From: Cervus elaphus
Taxonomy: Eukaryota > Chordata > Mammalia > Artiodactyla > Cervidae
Assembly (NCBI RefSeq): GCF_910594005.1
Contig: NC_057829.1
Location: 54,047,001-54,111,000, forward strand
Direction: 5' to 3'
DNA: 64,000 nt
The position numbers were made by a program, and so were the translations under genes. Of the stretch, positions 22,974 through 31,950 are shown one piece after another (positions within the stretch are counted from its first letter, which is position 1; each line of letters opens with the position of its first letter). The notes beneath the pieces were generated by a model, which was not told the DNA's origin, ran no database searches, and saw nothing but the letters and a program-made list of their open reading frames with translations.

Positions 22974-23359
22974 TTAGCCAACTTGCTTTTGATGTACAAC
23001 TTGTCCGACTAAAAGCATCCATGTTTTGTCCTCGACTATCTTGCCACTTCACATCCAATTTCACAAATTCATTTATCTTTCATCATGCAGAACAGACATC
23101 CATCTGCGTCTATATGGCACTTGAGTTCCACTTTATTTCTGACCCTTACTGTCATGTATTTTGCAGATTTGCTGTCTTCTCGTCTCCACTCCTTTCTGTG
23201 TACCCCTTCTAGAAACACAATCCTTCACCTTTTGGCCTCACATACAGCCTTTTAGTTTCACAGGGTTAAGAGAACCAACCAATTAATATCCTGCCTGGGA
23301 GAGTAATGCACAATCAGTAAAAGTAAAACCTAACACTAGCGAGTGGTGAGCTAACCATG

Positions 23360-23530
23360 TTTCCTGACTGCAGTGGAACAGATTCAAGAGCAAACTGTGG
23401 TACAGTCTACAGTGACCTTGACAAGTCATTGCACTTTCAAGATCTCAGTTTCCTCCTCTGTGAAGTAAGGAAGTTGGGCTAGATGACATCTGTGGTAACT
23501 TCTGACTCTCAAGCTTGAAAATTCTGCTTT
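23360..23530 (+). repeat. MIR SINE
   Basis: MIR core pattern: GACCTTGACAAGTCATTGCA, CTCAGTTTCCTCCTCTGTGA, GCTAGATGACATCTG. Confidence 0.65.
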
Positions 23531-23921
23531 TTCAGGAAAATATACCTTAATTTCCACCTCAAAAAATGATAACAAAATCTTTCTGATTTAAAAAAATGAT
23601 TACGTCGAAGACAGGGAATAACAATAACCTCTTAGAATTTCCCCCTTCTCTTTTTGGAGGGCAGACTCTGTTTGTATTTATTTGAGTCTGAAAACATAAC
23701 ACATTATGACAGAGTGACCTATGATGACAAAGTTTGACATTTATTCAGAGAAACTGAATAAGTAAGCGCATAACAATGAAAGTCATGAGTATTTTGTGGC
23801 CTGGGGTAGAAGAATTCTGTAGTTCCTAAGAGGCTTGTATGAAACCATGTGGTTTCATTCAAGGCCTATTTTGTATCGAATACCTACTTCAAATGGCAAA
23901 TATGTTGCTAGGGACAGAATT

Positions 23922-23941
23922 CAGTTCAGTTCAGTTCAGTT
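23922..23941. repeat. (TTCAG)n pentamer run
   Basis: TTCAG repeated four times. It is the reverse complement of the pentameric CTGAA tail seen at BovB and Bov-tA 3' ends; possibly a tail-only insertion. Confidence 0.6.
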
Positions 23942-24009
23942 GGGTACCCCCAAATGTGGCTCAAGGTGACTATATTTAAAGGCATGACTTTCAGGGAGTG
24001 ATTAAGGTT

Positions 24010-24124
24010 CAATGACATGAGTTTGGGTAAACTCCGGGAGTTGGTGATGGACAGGGAGGCCTGGCATGCTGCAGTCCATGGGGTCGCAAAGAGTCAGACA
24101 TGACTGAGCGACTGAACTGAACTG
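24010..24124 (+). mobile_element. BovB LINE 3' end, 115-bp copy
   Basis: Carries ATGAGTTTGGGTAAACTCC to GAGCGACTGAACTGAACTG. AAGGTT at 24004-24009 and 24125-24130 is a possible 6-bp target-site duplication. Confidence 0.85.
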
Positions 24125-24137
24125 AAGGTTAAATAAG

Positions 24138-24340
24138 GGCTTTCCTGATGGCTCAGATGGTAAACGCAGGAGACCTGGGTTCAATCCGTGGGTAGGGAAG
24201 ATCCCCTGGAGAAGGGACTGGCTACCCACCCTAGTATTCTTGCCTGGAGAATTCCATGGTCAGAGGAAGCTGGTGGGCTATATAGCCCATGGGATCTCAA
24301 AGAGTTGGACAGAACTGAGTAACTAACACTTTCACTTTCT
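24138..24340 (+). repeat. Bov-tA SINE
   Basis: GGGCTTTCCTGATGGCTCAG, shortened A-B box spacing, tail AACTAACACTTTCACTTTC. Confidence 0.93.
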
Positions 24341-24349
24341 TTTCAAGAT

Positions 24350-24640
24350 TAAATAAAGTCGTAAGGGTGGAGTGCTAATCCTATAGAATTGGTGGCCTCA
24401 TAATAAGAGGAAGAGAGACAGAGATCTGTTTCTCCCCTGGGCCTCCATGTGAGGACACAGAGAAAGTTGGTGTTTGCAAGACAGGAAGAGAGCTCTCACC
24501 AGAAACCAAGTTGGCCAGCACCTTGATAGGGACTTGCTAGCGTACAGAAATATGAGAAAAATTCTGTAGTTTAAGCCCCCCGGTCTGTGGCCTTTTGTTG
24601 CGGCAGCCAGAGCAGACAAAGACATTAGCATGTATCTACG
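24350..24640. mobile_element. Ancient mammalian repeat (MLT1-like LTR?)
   Basis: CTAATCCTATAGAATTGGTG, CCATGTGAGGACACAGAGAA, AAGCCCCCCGGTCTGTGGCC, TTTTGTTGCGGCAGCCAGAG. It is the same family, in opposite orientation, as 58205-58770. The name is uncertain. Confidence 0.5.
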
Positions 24641-25309
24641 TTATAAGACTAAGTTTAAGCCCAGCTGCACAAGTATATTTAGAGATCTGCTATTTTTAAT
24701 ATTTGTCCTTGGAAAAGGTCATGTCTTTGCTCACACAGCAATAGATTACATTTAAGAGTTGTATTTTAGGAAGGTTTTATTCTCTCCAACCAAAACTTCA
24801 GCTGGGCACATTTTTCTATAAACAGAAGATATTCTTCTTCCATTGCCCAAAGACATTTTAAATTTAAATAACTAATACAATGCTATCTTGTGTGCTTTTC
24901 TGCTTGAACCTACTGAATAGCTGTTAAATAATAGTCAAAGCTTACCACAGAAGGATTTCTATTACATGAAGCAGCCCCAGGGGAGATGCAACTGTCACAG
25001 GATAGGTTGTAAGGGCAGGGGGATACAGTAAGGGCAGAAGGTCAGATGCTTTTCTATTAATATCACCTCTCTCCTGCTCTCCCTCTACCTGTCTGTCCCT
25101 CCAAACACATCCCTTGTGTCTGTCTGTAAGCCAGCCTGCAAACAAAGGTCTTTAGAAAAAAGTCTGTCACTCCAAACACTACTACTATTTATCCACATTT
25201 ATCACCATCTTATGTACCTAAATCCAAGAGATTAAATAATACCAATTGAAGAGAGAATTTACTTTTTCATCAAATGTCTGGATGTCAAAATGTTAAATAG
25301 TAGTAAGCC
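24641..25309. other. Intergenic, no recognised feature
   Basis: Nothing supported on either strand. Confidence 0.4.
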
Positions 25310-25490
25310 TTCTATCTGTAAAGCTCATTGTATTTACAAAATATTTTCATATTTATCAGTTTCATGACTACATTAAGAGCTTCACAACTACCTTTGTAAC
25401 ATGGCCATCATTCCCATGTTCTGCAGGAAAAATTAGGCTCAGAAGGATGAGACTCAGGGCAGTTTGTAGGAGAGGACAAGTTTCCAGGAA
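25310..25490 (-). repeat. Possible MIR SINE
   Basis: Weak antisense MIR pattern: AAGCTCATTGTATTTACAAA, CCCATGTTCTGCAGGAAAAA, TTAGGCTCAGAAGGATGAGA. Confidence 0.4.
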
Positions 25491-25747
25491 TTCTGAAATC
25501 TCACTGAGTATCCAGTATACTGGCTATGAGAACATAATGGGCACAGAATTCTCTGAAGCCTAAGTAACTAACAGGAAGAGAGCACCAAAATAAATCTCAG
25601 GAGTGGAAAAAGCCAAATGTGCCTGCAGTTTCCATTTTTGAAGCGATTGTTTCCTGCGTTTACTGACACAGGCTAGTTGCCATAGTTATGATATATTCCC
25701 TCAATGAGGTTTGGGGGGAAAATAGATTATTCAGAGCTTGGGTGGTG

Positions 25748-25951
25748 GTGTGTGTTCTCAGTCTTGCCAACTCTTTGAGACCCCATGGACTGTAGCCTGC
25801 CAGGCTCCTCTGTCCATGAAATTTTCCAGGCAAGAATACTGGAGTGGCTTGCCATTTCCTAATGGCAGGGGATCTTCCTGACCTAGGGATCGAATCTGTG
25901 TCTCATGCATCAGTAGGCAGATTCTTTACCACTGAGCCACCTGGGAAGCCC
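25748..25951 (-). repeat. Bov-tA SINE
   Basis: TGTGTTCTCAGTCTTGCCAA to GAGCCACCTGGGAAGCCCC. Confidence 0.93.
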
Positions 25952-26004
25952 CTATTCAGATAATAACAAGCCCCTTATTATTAATAACTCCTTAATGTCA
26001 CAGA

Positions 26005-26605
26005 TCATTGGTTTGCAAACTTTTCAGCCTCAGGACGCTATACAATCTTCTTCTTTTTTTATTGAAGTATAGTTGATTTACAATGTTGTGTTAGTTTTAA
26101 GTGTACATCTATACTGTCTTAAAACAATGTTCAAAATTACTGAGGACTCTAGAGAGCTTTTATTTATGTGAGTTACATCTATCCATTTTTTACTACACTA
26201 GAAAATAATATAGAGCCATTTATAAATATTTATCAATGTAATAAAAATAACAAATGGATCCCATGTTAAACCAAACAACTCACTTTCATTATAATATAAT
26301 GGTATTTTCACCAAACATAATGCAAATTAGTAAGAAAACTGGCCCTATTTTGTATTATTACAAATCTCTTTCAGCATCTGGCTTCATAGGACATGACTGG
26401 ATTCTCACACCTGTGTCTGCACTCTAGCTGTGGAGACATCATCCATGCAGCTTTGGAAAACTTCACTACAAACTCATGAGAGATTGAGGACAAAAATGTC
26501 AAATCATGGATTTATGTTTTCATGAAAATAGTTTTGACCTTGCTGAACAGTGAATAGTTTTGACTGTCTGAAAAGATTTCAAGGGTCACTTCCATATTTC
26601 GAGAA
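26005..26605. mobile_element. Ancient hAT-type DNA transposon, interrupted by L1 fragment
   Basis: The ends look like hAT terminal inverted repeats: TCATTGGTTTGCAAAC at the left and TTTCGAGAACCATTGG at the right (reverse complement CCAATGGTTCTCGAAA). The interior GAGAGCTTTTATTTATGTGA fits an old mammalian hAT family. Split at 26049-26112. Confidence 0.5.
26049..26112 (-). mobile_element. L1 3' end fragment
   Basis: TTTTTTATTGAAGTATAGTT and ATGTTGTGTTAGTTTTAAGT are the antisense L1 terminus. Confidence 0.75.
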
Positions 26606-26862
26606 CCATTGGTGTAAACAACTGCAAACCCCAGAGTTTTAAGAACAAATGTTTTTAAGAATATAATAATTTCTAAAGTACATGATTTTAAATACACAAT
26701 CTATGAGATGAGTTTTTCTTCCAGTAGAATGAGTTAGTCATTTTCATTCACTTTTCCCCCTTGATTTTAAAGATAACCCAGAGTCAGGAAATATTAAATC
26801 TGTGAAACAAAGAACAAGAATTCTGGTTCATCTGGTCTCAGGAAGGACCCCCAGTAAAGAAA

Positions 26863-27049
26863 CTGAAAGTTGCTCAGTCATGACCGACTCTTCACAGACA
26901 GAGAACTCCTCTGTCCCTGGAATTCTCCACTCAAGAATACTGGAGTGGGTTGCCATTCTCTTCTCCAGGGAATCTTCCCCTCCCAGGGATCAAACCCAGG
27001 TCTCTTGCACTACAGGCAGTTTCTTTATCATCTGAGCCACCAGGGAAGC
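26863..27049 (-). repeat. Bov-tA SINE
   Basis: GAAAGTTGCTCAGTCATGAC to GAGCCACCAGGGAAGC, with a small internal deletion in the 3' monomer. Confidence 0.92.
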
Positions 27050-27163
27050 ATTCCAAGGACCACCATTTTATGTGCACACACCAAACAATTTGGGGAATGC
27101 ACGAATGCAATTTCAGGTTCTTAATCAATGTAAACTCAACCCTGCCCACTTTCTCTTTGCACT

Positions 27164-27722
27164 ATTGTTGCTGTTCAGACTCTAAGTTGTGTCCAACCCT
27201 TTGAGAACCCATGGACTGCACCATGCCAGGCTCCTCTGTCCTTCACTATCTCCCTGATTTTTACTCAAATTCATGTCACTGAGTCGGTGACACTATCTAA
27301 ACCTCTCATCCTCTGCTGCCTCTTTTTCCTGTTGCCTTCAATCTTTCCCAGCATCAAGGTCTTTTCCAATGAGTTGGCTCTTTGCATCAGGCGGCCAAAG
27401 TATTGGCGCTTCAGCTTTAGCATCAGTCCTTCCAGTGAATATTCAGGGTTGATCTCCTTTAGGATTGATTGGTTTGATCTCCTTGCTGTCCAAGGGACTC
27501 TCCAAAGTCTTCTCCAGCACCACACTTTGAAAGCATCAATTTGGGCCCAGTTTTTTTTGTTTTTTTTTTTTTTACTGTCCAGTCCTCACATCCTTACATG
27601 ACTACTGGAAAAAACCATGGCTTTGACCATACAGACCTTTGTGGACAAAGTGATGTCTCTCTCTTTTTAATATGCTGTCTAGGTTTCTCCCATAGCTTTA
27701 TTTCCAAGGTGCAAGTGTTGTC
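27164..27722 (-). mobile_element. BovB LINE 3' end (about 560 bp)
   Basis: ATTGTTGCTGTTCAGACTC to CCAAGGTGCAAGTGTTGTC. It includes a T-rich expansion at 27551-27573 and the antisense of the SWTVKK-like C-terminal coding region. Confidence 0.93.
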
Positions 27723-28226
27723 AGTTCCAGCAAATAAGATTCTATTAGGAGGTTGACTGATGGGGAGAACAAAGACTACTCCAAACTGTGGACTTTTGGG
27801 TACCCCAAGGAGGGTTGGCAAGCCGCCAGGTGAAGGCCAGTCAGAGGCAAGAAGTTGCCTCTTTGTCTTACACACCAGCACCCTGTGCTCATCCAACTTC
27901 TCTGAACAGACTTATCGCTGATGTTGTGGAACAGGAAAAAAAATCTCCCTATTACTCATCCAGTGAGAAAGGTATTACTGTTTTGCCACTTATGACAGTT
28001 GGGAAATACTCAAATGCAGCATTACTTAATAAAGCAATTTAGAATGGCATTCCAGTTTCTATATGTACCATCAACTAAGCAAATGACAGGGAAACACTAT
28101 CCCTTAATTCATTTTGTGAAATAGTGTGACCTTCCTTCCTTCCTCCCTCGCTGCTTTATTCCTATCTTTAGATTTTTCTCAAACATTTGTAATGTAACTA
28201 TTACGAATGAGGCACAGTGATAGATT
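27723..28226. other. Intergenic, no recognised feature
   Basis: No gene or repeat that I can name. Confidence 0.4.
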
Positions 28227-28438
28227 ATTGTTGTTTTAGTCCTTAAGTTGTGTCCAACGCTTTTGCGACCCCATGGACTGTAGATCATCAGGCTCCTCTA
28301 TCTATGGGATTTCCCAGGCAAGAATACTGCAGTGGTTGCCGCTTCTTTCTCCAGGGGATCTTCCTGACCCAGGAATCAAACCCTTATCTCCTGCATTGGC
28401 AGGCTGACTCTTTACCACTGAGCCGCCAGGGAAGCCCA
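28227..28438 (-). repeat. Bov-tA SINE
   Basis: TTGTTTTAGTCCTTAAGTTG to GAGCCGCCAGGGAAGCCCA. Confidence 0.93.
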
Positions 28439-28519
28439 CTGTGACAGATAAAACATTACTATTTTTCTGATTACAACACTGTTTATTTTTATTTAATATT
28501 TCTTTTCCCTGAGTAAGAC

Positions 28520-28960
28520 AAAATCATGTCCTTTACAGGAAATTTAAATTATAGTAATGTATAAAGAAGGCAGTTAAAATTGCCAATAACTAATCTCTAG
28601 GGGGTAATTTTAATAAATTATCTTAGAGATTATATATATACATATATGCAGTTTTGTACCATTCTTATTTATTTAACATTGTATTGTAAGCAGCTTCATA
28701 ATAAACATAACTTCAAAGTCCAAAGTTGGTGATAAATATCTCAGTGGAAAAAATCTTACTTCAGATTTCCTTAGGATAAATTGCTTCCCGGAAGTGGAAT
28801 TACTTTGGGCAAAGAGATGTGTGTATTTTATAGCTTCTGTTAAATAAATTAACATACTGATAAATTCTATCCCTGGGAGTATATCCAAATTGCACCACCA
28901 GATGAGGGGGCTCATTTTATTGCATCTTTACTAGCATTGAGGTCAACTTTTTTATACACA
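28520..28960. mobile_element. Old L1 (L1M-type) 3' UTR remnant
   Basis: Shared L1M words: CCCGGAAGTGGAATTACTTT, GGGCAAAGAGATGTGTGTAT, TTTACTAGCATTGA; heavily diverged. Confidence 0.5.
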
Positions 28961-29087
28961 ATCTTTGTTAATATAATGGATAAAGGCGAAAAACCCTATC
29001 TTTTAAAGGGATTAATATTGAAATAGAATCTCTACAGGTGGAAGAAAAATTATAGAACATTTTAAAATTCTCTAAGATAGAAGCTGT

Positions 29088-29338
29088 AGGGCATCCCTGA
29101 TTTGTTAGTGGTAAAGAATACACCTGTCAATGCAGGAGACATGGGTTCAATCCCTGGTCCAAGAAGATACCATATCCTCGAAGCAATTAAGCCCAGCTCT
29201 TGAGCCTGTATTCTAGAACCCATGCTCTGCAACAAGAAAAGCCCAAATATGGCAACTAAGTAGCCCCCGCTTGCCACCAGAGAAGAGCTGTGCAGCAACA
29301 CAGGCTCAGAACAGCCAAAATAAAATTAATTAATTTTT
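29088..29338 (+). repeat. CHR-type SINE, full length
   Basis: GGGCATCCCTGATTTGTTAG head, TCAATCCCTGGTCC, GAGCCTGTATTCTAGAACCC, ACAGCCAAAATAAAATTAAT tail. Confidence 0.85.
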
Positions 29339-29340
29339 AA

Positions 29341-29485
29341 AAGTTCGATCCCTGGGTTGGGAAGATCCCCTGGAGGAGGGCATGGCAACCCACCTGTATT
29401 CTTGCCTGGAGAATCCCCATGGACAGAAAAGCCTGAAGGGAAATAGCCCACAGGGTCCCAAAGAGTTGGACGTGACTGAGCATCA
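29341..29485 (+). repeat. Bov-tA SINE lacking its tRNA 5' half
   Basis: Starts abruptly at the B box GTTCGATCCCTGGGTTGGG, directly after the CHR tail, and continues to GGACGTGACTGAGCATC. Confidence 0.88.
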
Positions 29486-29742
29486 GGAGATTATCTAGTT
29501 GAGGACTACACACTCAACTGTCTACCATATCCTCATTGGCAATACAATTGTGGTACAAAGGAGTGGTAGGAGTGTGGGAAATTGAAGTGCATCTTCCCAG
29601 TTGAAAGGAGACACCTACTACTTGGTTCCAGATGATGGCTGCTAGAACCCACCATGATCCAAAATTTGCAAGTTCTTCCAACTTTCTACCACATGCCCAA
29701 AGTCTGAATTTTTATAAAGTTTCCTGGTTTTACTTATTCATT

Positions 29743-29861
29743 TTCTTAATTTTTGGCTGCACCCCACAGCATGTGGGGCCTTAGTTTCCCAACCAAGGAT
29801 GGAACTGTGCCCACTGTTTTGGAAGGCAGAGTCTTAACTACTGGACCATCAAGGAATTCCC
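29743..29861 (-). repeat. CHR-type SINE
   Basis: CATGTGGGGCCTTAGTTTCC, CCAACCAAGGATGGAA, CTACTGGACCATCAAGGAAT. Confidence 0.85.
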
Positions 29862-30020
29862 CAAATTTCCTGATTTTAAAACTTAGACTCAAATTTAAAA
29901 TTTGAAAGCAAAACAACCCCTCCTTGAACCCCTCCCCCCCCCCAAATGACATCATTGCTTCTTAAAAACCAGGGCTGCAGACTGCCTGCAATAGTCAGAC
30001 CTCTCCATTTCAAAACAGCA

Positions 30021-30236
30021 CAGGTGTGTGTGTCTCTTGGTCAAGTTGGATACTTTAGGGACCCCATGGACTCTAGCTTGCCAGGTTCCTCTGTCCAAGG
30101 GATTTCCCAGGCAAGAATATTGCAATGGGTTGCCATTTCCTTCTCCAGGGGATCTTCCTGACCAAGGGATAGAACTGGTGTCTTCTGCATCTAATGCACT
30201 AAAGGCAGATTCTTTACCCGCTGAGCCACCGGAGAA
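30021..30236 (-). repeat. Bov-tA SINE
   Basis: GACCCCATGGACTCTAGCTT to GAGCCACCGGAGAAG, with an A-rich insertion at the B-box side. Confidence 0.92.
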
Positions 30237-30583
30237 GGTCTCTAGGTAGGTAACCTGGGACAAGTTACCTTGCTTCTTTGTGTCTCAGTCATGGGAAAAA
30301 TAGCAGTAACTTTTCTAAGGCTGTGGAGAGGATGATGTATGATTTCACGTGAAGAGTGCCTGGCTCAATGCCAAGGCCATACTAAAAACACTACACATGT
30401 TAATATAATATTCAGCATATATAATAGCTTTCATTTCCAGAGGACAAGGAGTGTGCAGAAATGAAGAGGACTAAAGTGTTTCATGGTGGTGGTCAGTAAT
30501 GGATAAATCTCAAGATGGAATTCCTAACAGGAGATCTAATGAAATTTTTCCATCAAAACCCTTTCCTTCCTCTGACTCCAATG
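30237..30583. other. Intergenic, no recognised feature
   Basis: No named repeat; contains CTTTCATTTCCAGAGGACAA but no pattern that I can support. Confidence 0.35.
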
Positions 30584-30796
30584 CGAGTGTGTGTGCGCGC
30601 TCAGTCGTGTCTGACTCTTTGCAACCTCGTGGATTGCAGCCCGCCAGGCTCTTCTGTCCATAGGATTTTCCAGCCAAGAATACTGGACTAGGTAACCATT
30701 TCCTCCCCCAGGGGATCTTCCTAAGCCAGGGAAGGAACCCCAGACTCCTGTGTCTCCCGCATTGGCAGGCGGATTCTTTACCACTGCGCCACGAGT
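30584..30796 (-). repeat. Bov-tA SINE next to CpG island
   Basis: GTGTGTGTGCGCGCTCAGTC to ACCACTGCGCCACGAG; the last repeat before the STAMBPL1 promoter. Confidence 0.93.
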
Positions 30797-30879
30797 TCAC
30801 GCTCAAATCCTGCTGTGTCACCGCACGTGTACACTTAAAAGGCACCTCCTCTGGTCCACCTGGGTGACACTGATGGCCG

Positions 30880-31950
30880 AGCAAAATGAGAATTCCGGGC
30901 GAGGAAGGGAGGGGCAGAGTTTCAGGAGAGAAAGTTGCGCTCCATCGTTTCACACTCCCTCTAGGCTGAAAGCAGAGGCCCGCTTTCAACCGCGAGCTCT
31001 CTCTGTGGACCACTCGTGGCCTCCGCCGCCGCCGCCGCCGGGGAGGAGGAGGGGGCGGAGGCAGAGGCGGAGGCGGCACCCAGGGGCCGGGGCAGAGGCG
31101 GCCAGGACCATCGCAGGGGCAGTTGATTTTCTTGCCGCGGCGGTAGCAGCGACGGCTGCTGCAGGCTCGGTTTCGCCAGGCCGGCGCGTGGGGTTTTGAG
31201 GGAGCTATCTGCCCCGGCGCTGGGGAGCCACGGCGGCGAAGAGGAGGGGAGGACTGCACCGAGACCCCACAAGTGAAAGCCGCAAAGCACCACCAGTCCG
31301 CAGAGCAGCGGAGGAGGGTCGGCCGAAGCCAGGGAGCGGGCGCCTGCTCCCTGGGCGCGCTATCACCCGGCCGCACTGCCTTCCAGCAAAAGCCACCGCG
31401 GCCCGGGCTGCGGCTGCCAGACGGATGCCCAGGCCACACGGCAGGCGTGGAGACAGCCGCTGCAGTAGCCGCGCCACGCGGGCTCCGGACATCAGAGGCT
31501 GCTGGTGAGTAGGCGCGCGCGCCCGCGGGTGAGCGCGCACCGGCACCGATGCGTGTGCACGCCGGGCGCGTGTGCCACCGGCCTGGCGCGCACTCGCCCC
31601 TCTTCCGCTAGCGGCGTCCTGTCCCAGGCTTGCTCCGCGGGAGGAAAATGCGCTTTGCCAGCCGCTCACTTCCTTCCTGCCAGCCCTGCGATCGCCTGTC
31701 TCCGCCTGCGTTGCCTCTGTCCGCCCCCCGGCGGGCCCCCAGGGGTTAGTTTCACCTTGATCGGGAAAGCAGGAAGCTGTGACTCCTGGGGGGCAGGGCG
31801 GGACCCTGGCGGTGATCCATGTACCCGCGTGCGTTTCTGGTTTAGACTTGGGGTGCGGCCTCGGAGATGGTTCAGAGAGCCCACCGCCCTGTCTTTGAGG
31901 GCTGCGTTGTAGTGTGGAGAAGGAAGGGGCGAGGTTGGAAAAACAGGCGT
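30880..31950 (+). promoter_or_regulatory. STAMBPL1: CpG island promoter of STAMBPL1
   Basis: A block of about 1 kb with very high GC and dense CpG, in sharp contrast to the AT-rich surroundings. It includes a (CCG)n run at about 31022-31041, a consensus Sp1 GC box (GGGGGCGGAG) at 31051-31060 and further GGCGG motifs up to 31080, and no TATA box. This is typical of a housekeeping-type promoter. It lies just upstream of the best splice donor in the region (31505). The island extends about 450 bp into intron 1. A Bov-tA SINE ends at about 30796, so little unique DNA separates the SINE from the island. Confidence 0.85.
31160..31504 (+). other. STAMBPL1: STAMBPL1 non-coding exon 1 (5' end approximate)
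   Basis: The 3' edge is set by the donor CTG|GTGAGT at 31505. The 5' edge is a placeholder inside the CpG island, since the sequence gives no start site. There is an upstream ATG at 31425-31427 whose frame stays open to the exon end (26 codons) and would be closed by TGA formed at the junction with exon 2. Long open frames on both strands of this GC-rich block are compositional and not convincing as genes. Confidence 0.65.

Noticed and set aside
30750..31199. 149-codon plus-strand frame with MAEQNENSGRG
   Set aside because: Starts inside SINE sequence and continues through the CCG tract. Openness is explained by composition.
30510..31439. 309-codon minus-strand open frame through the CpG island
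   Set aside because: Proline/arginine-rich translation of GC-rich promoter DNA. Its C-terminal part is the Bov-tA SINE at 30584-30796. No family resemblance.
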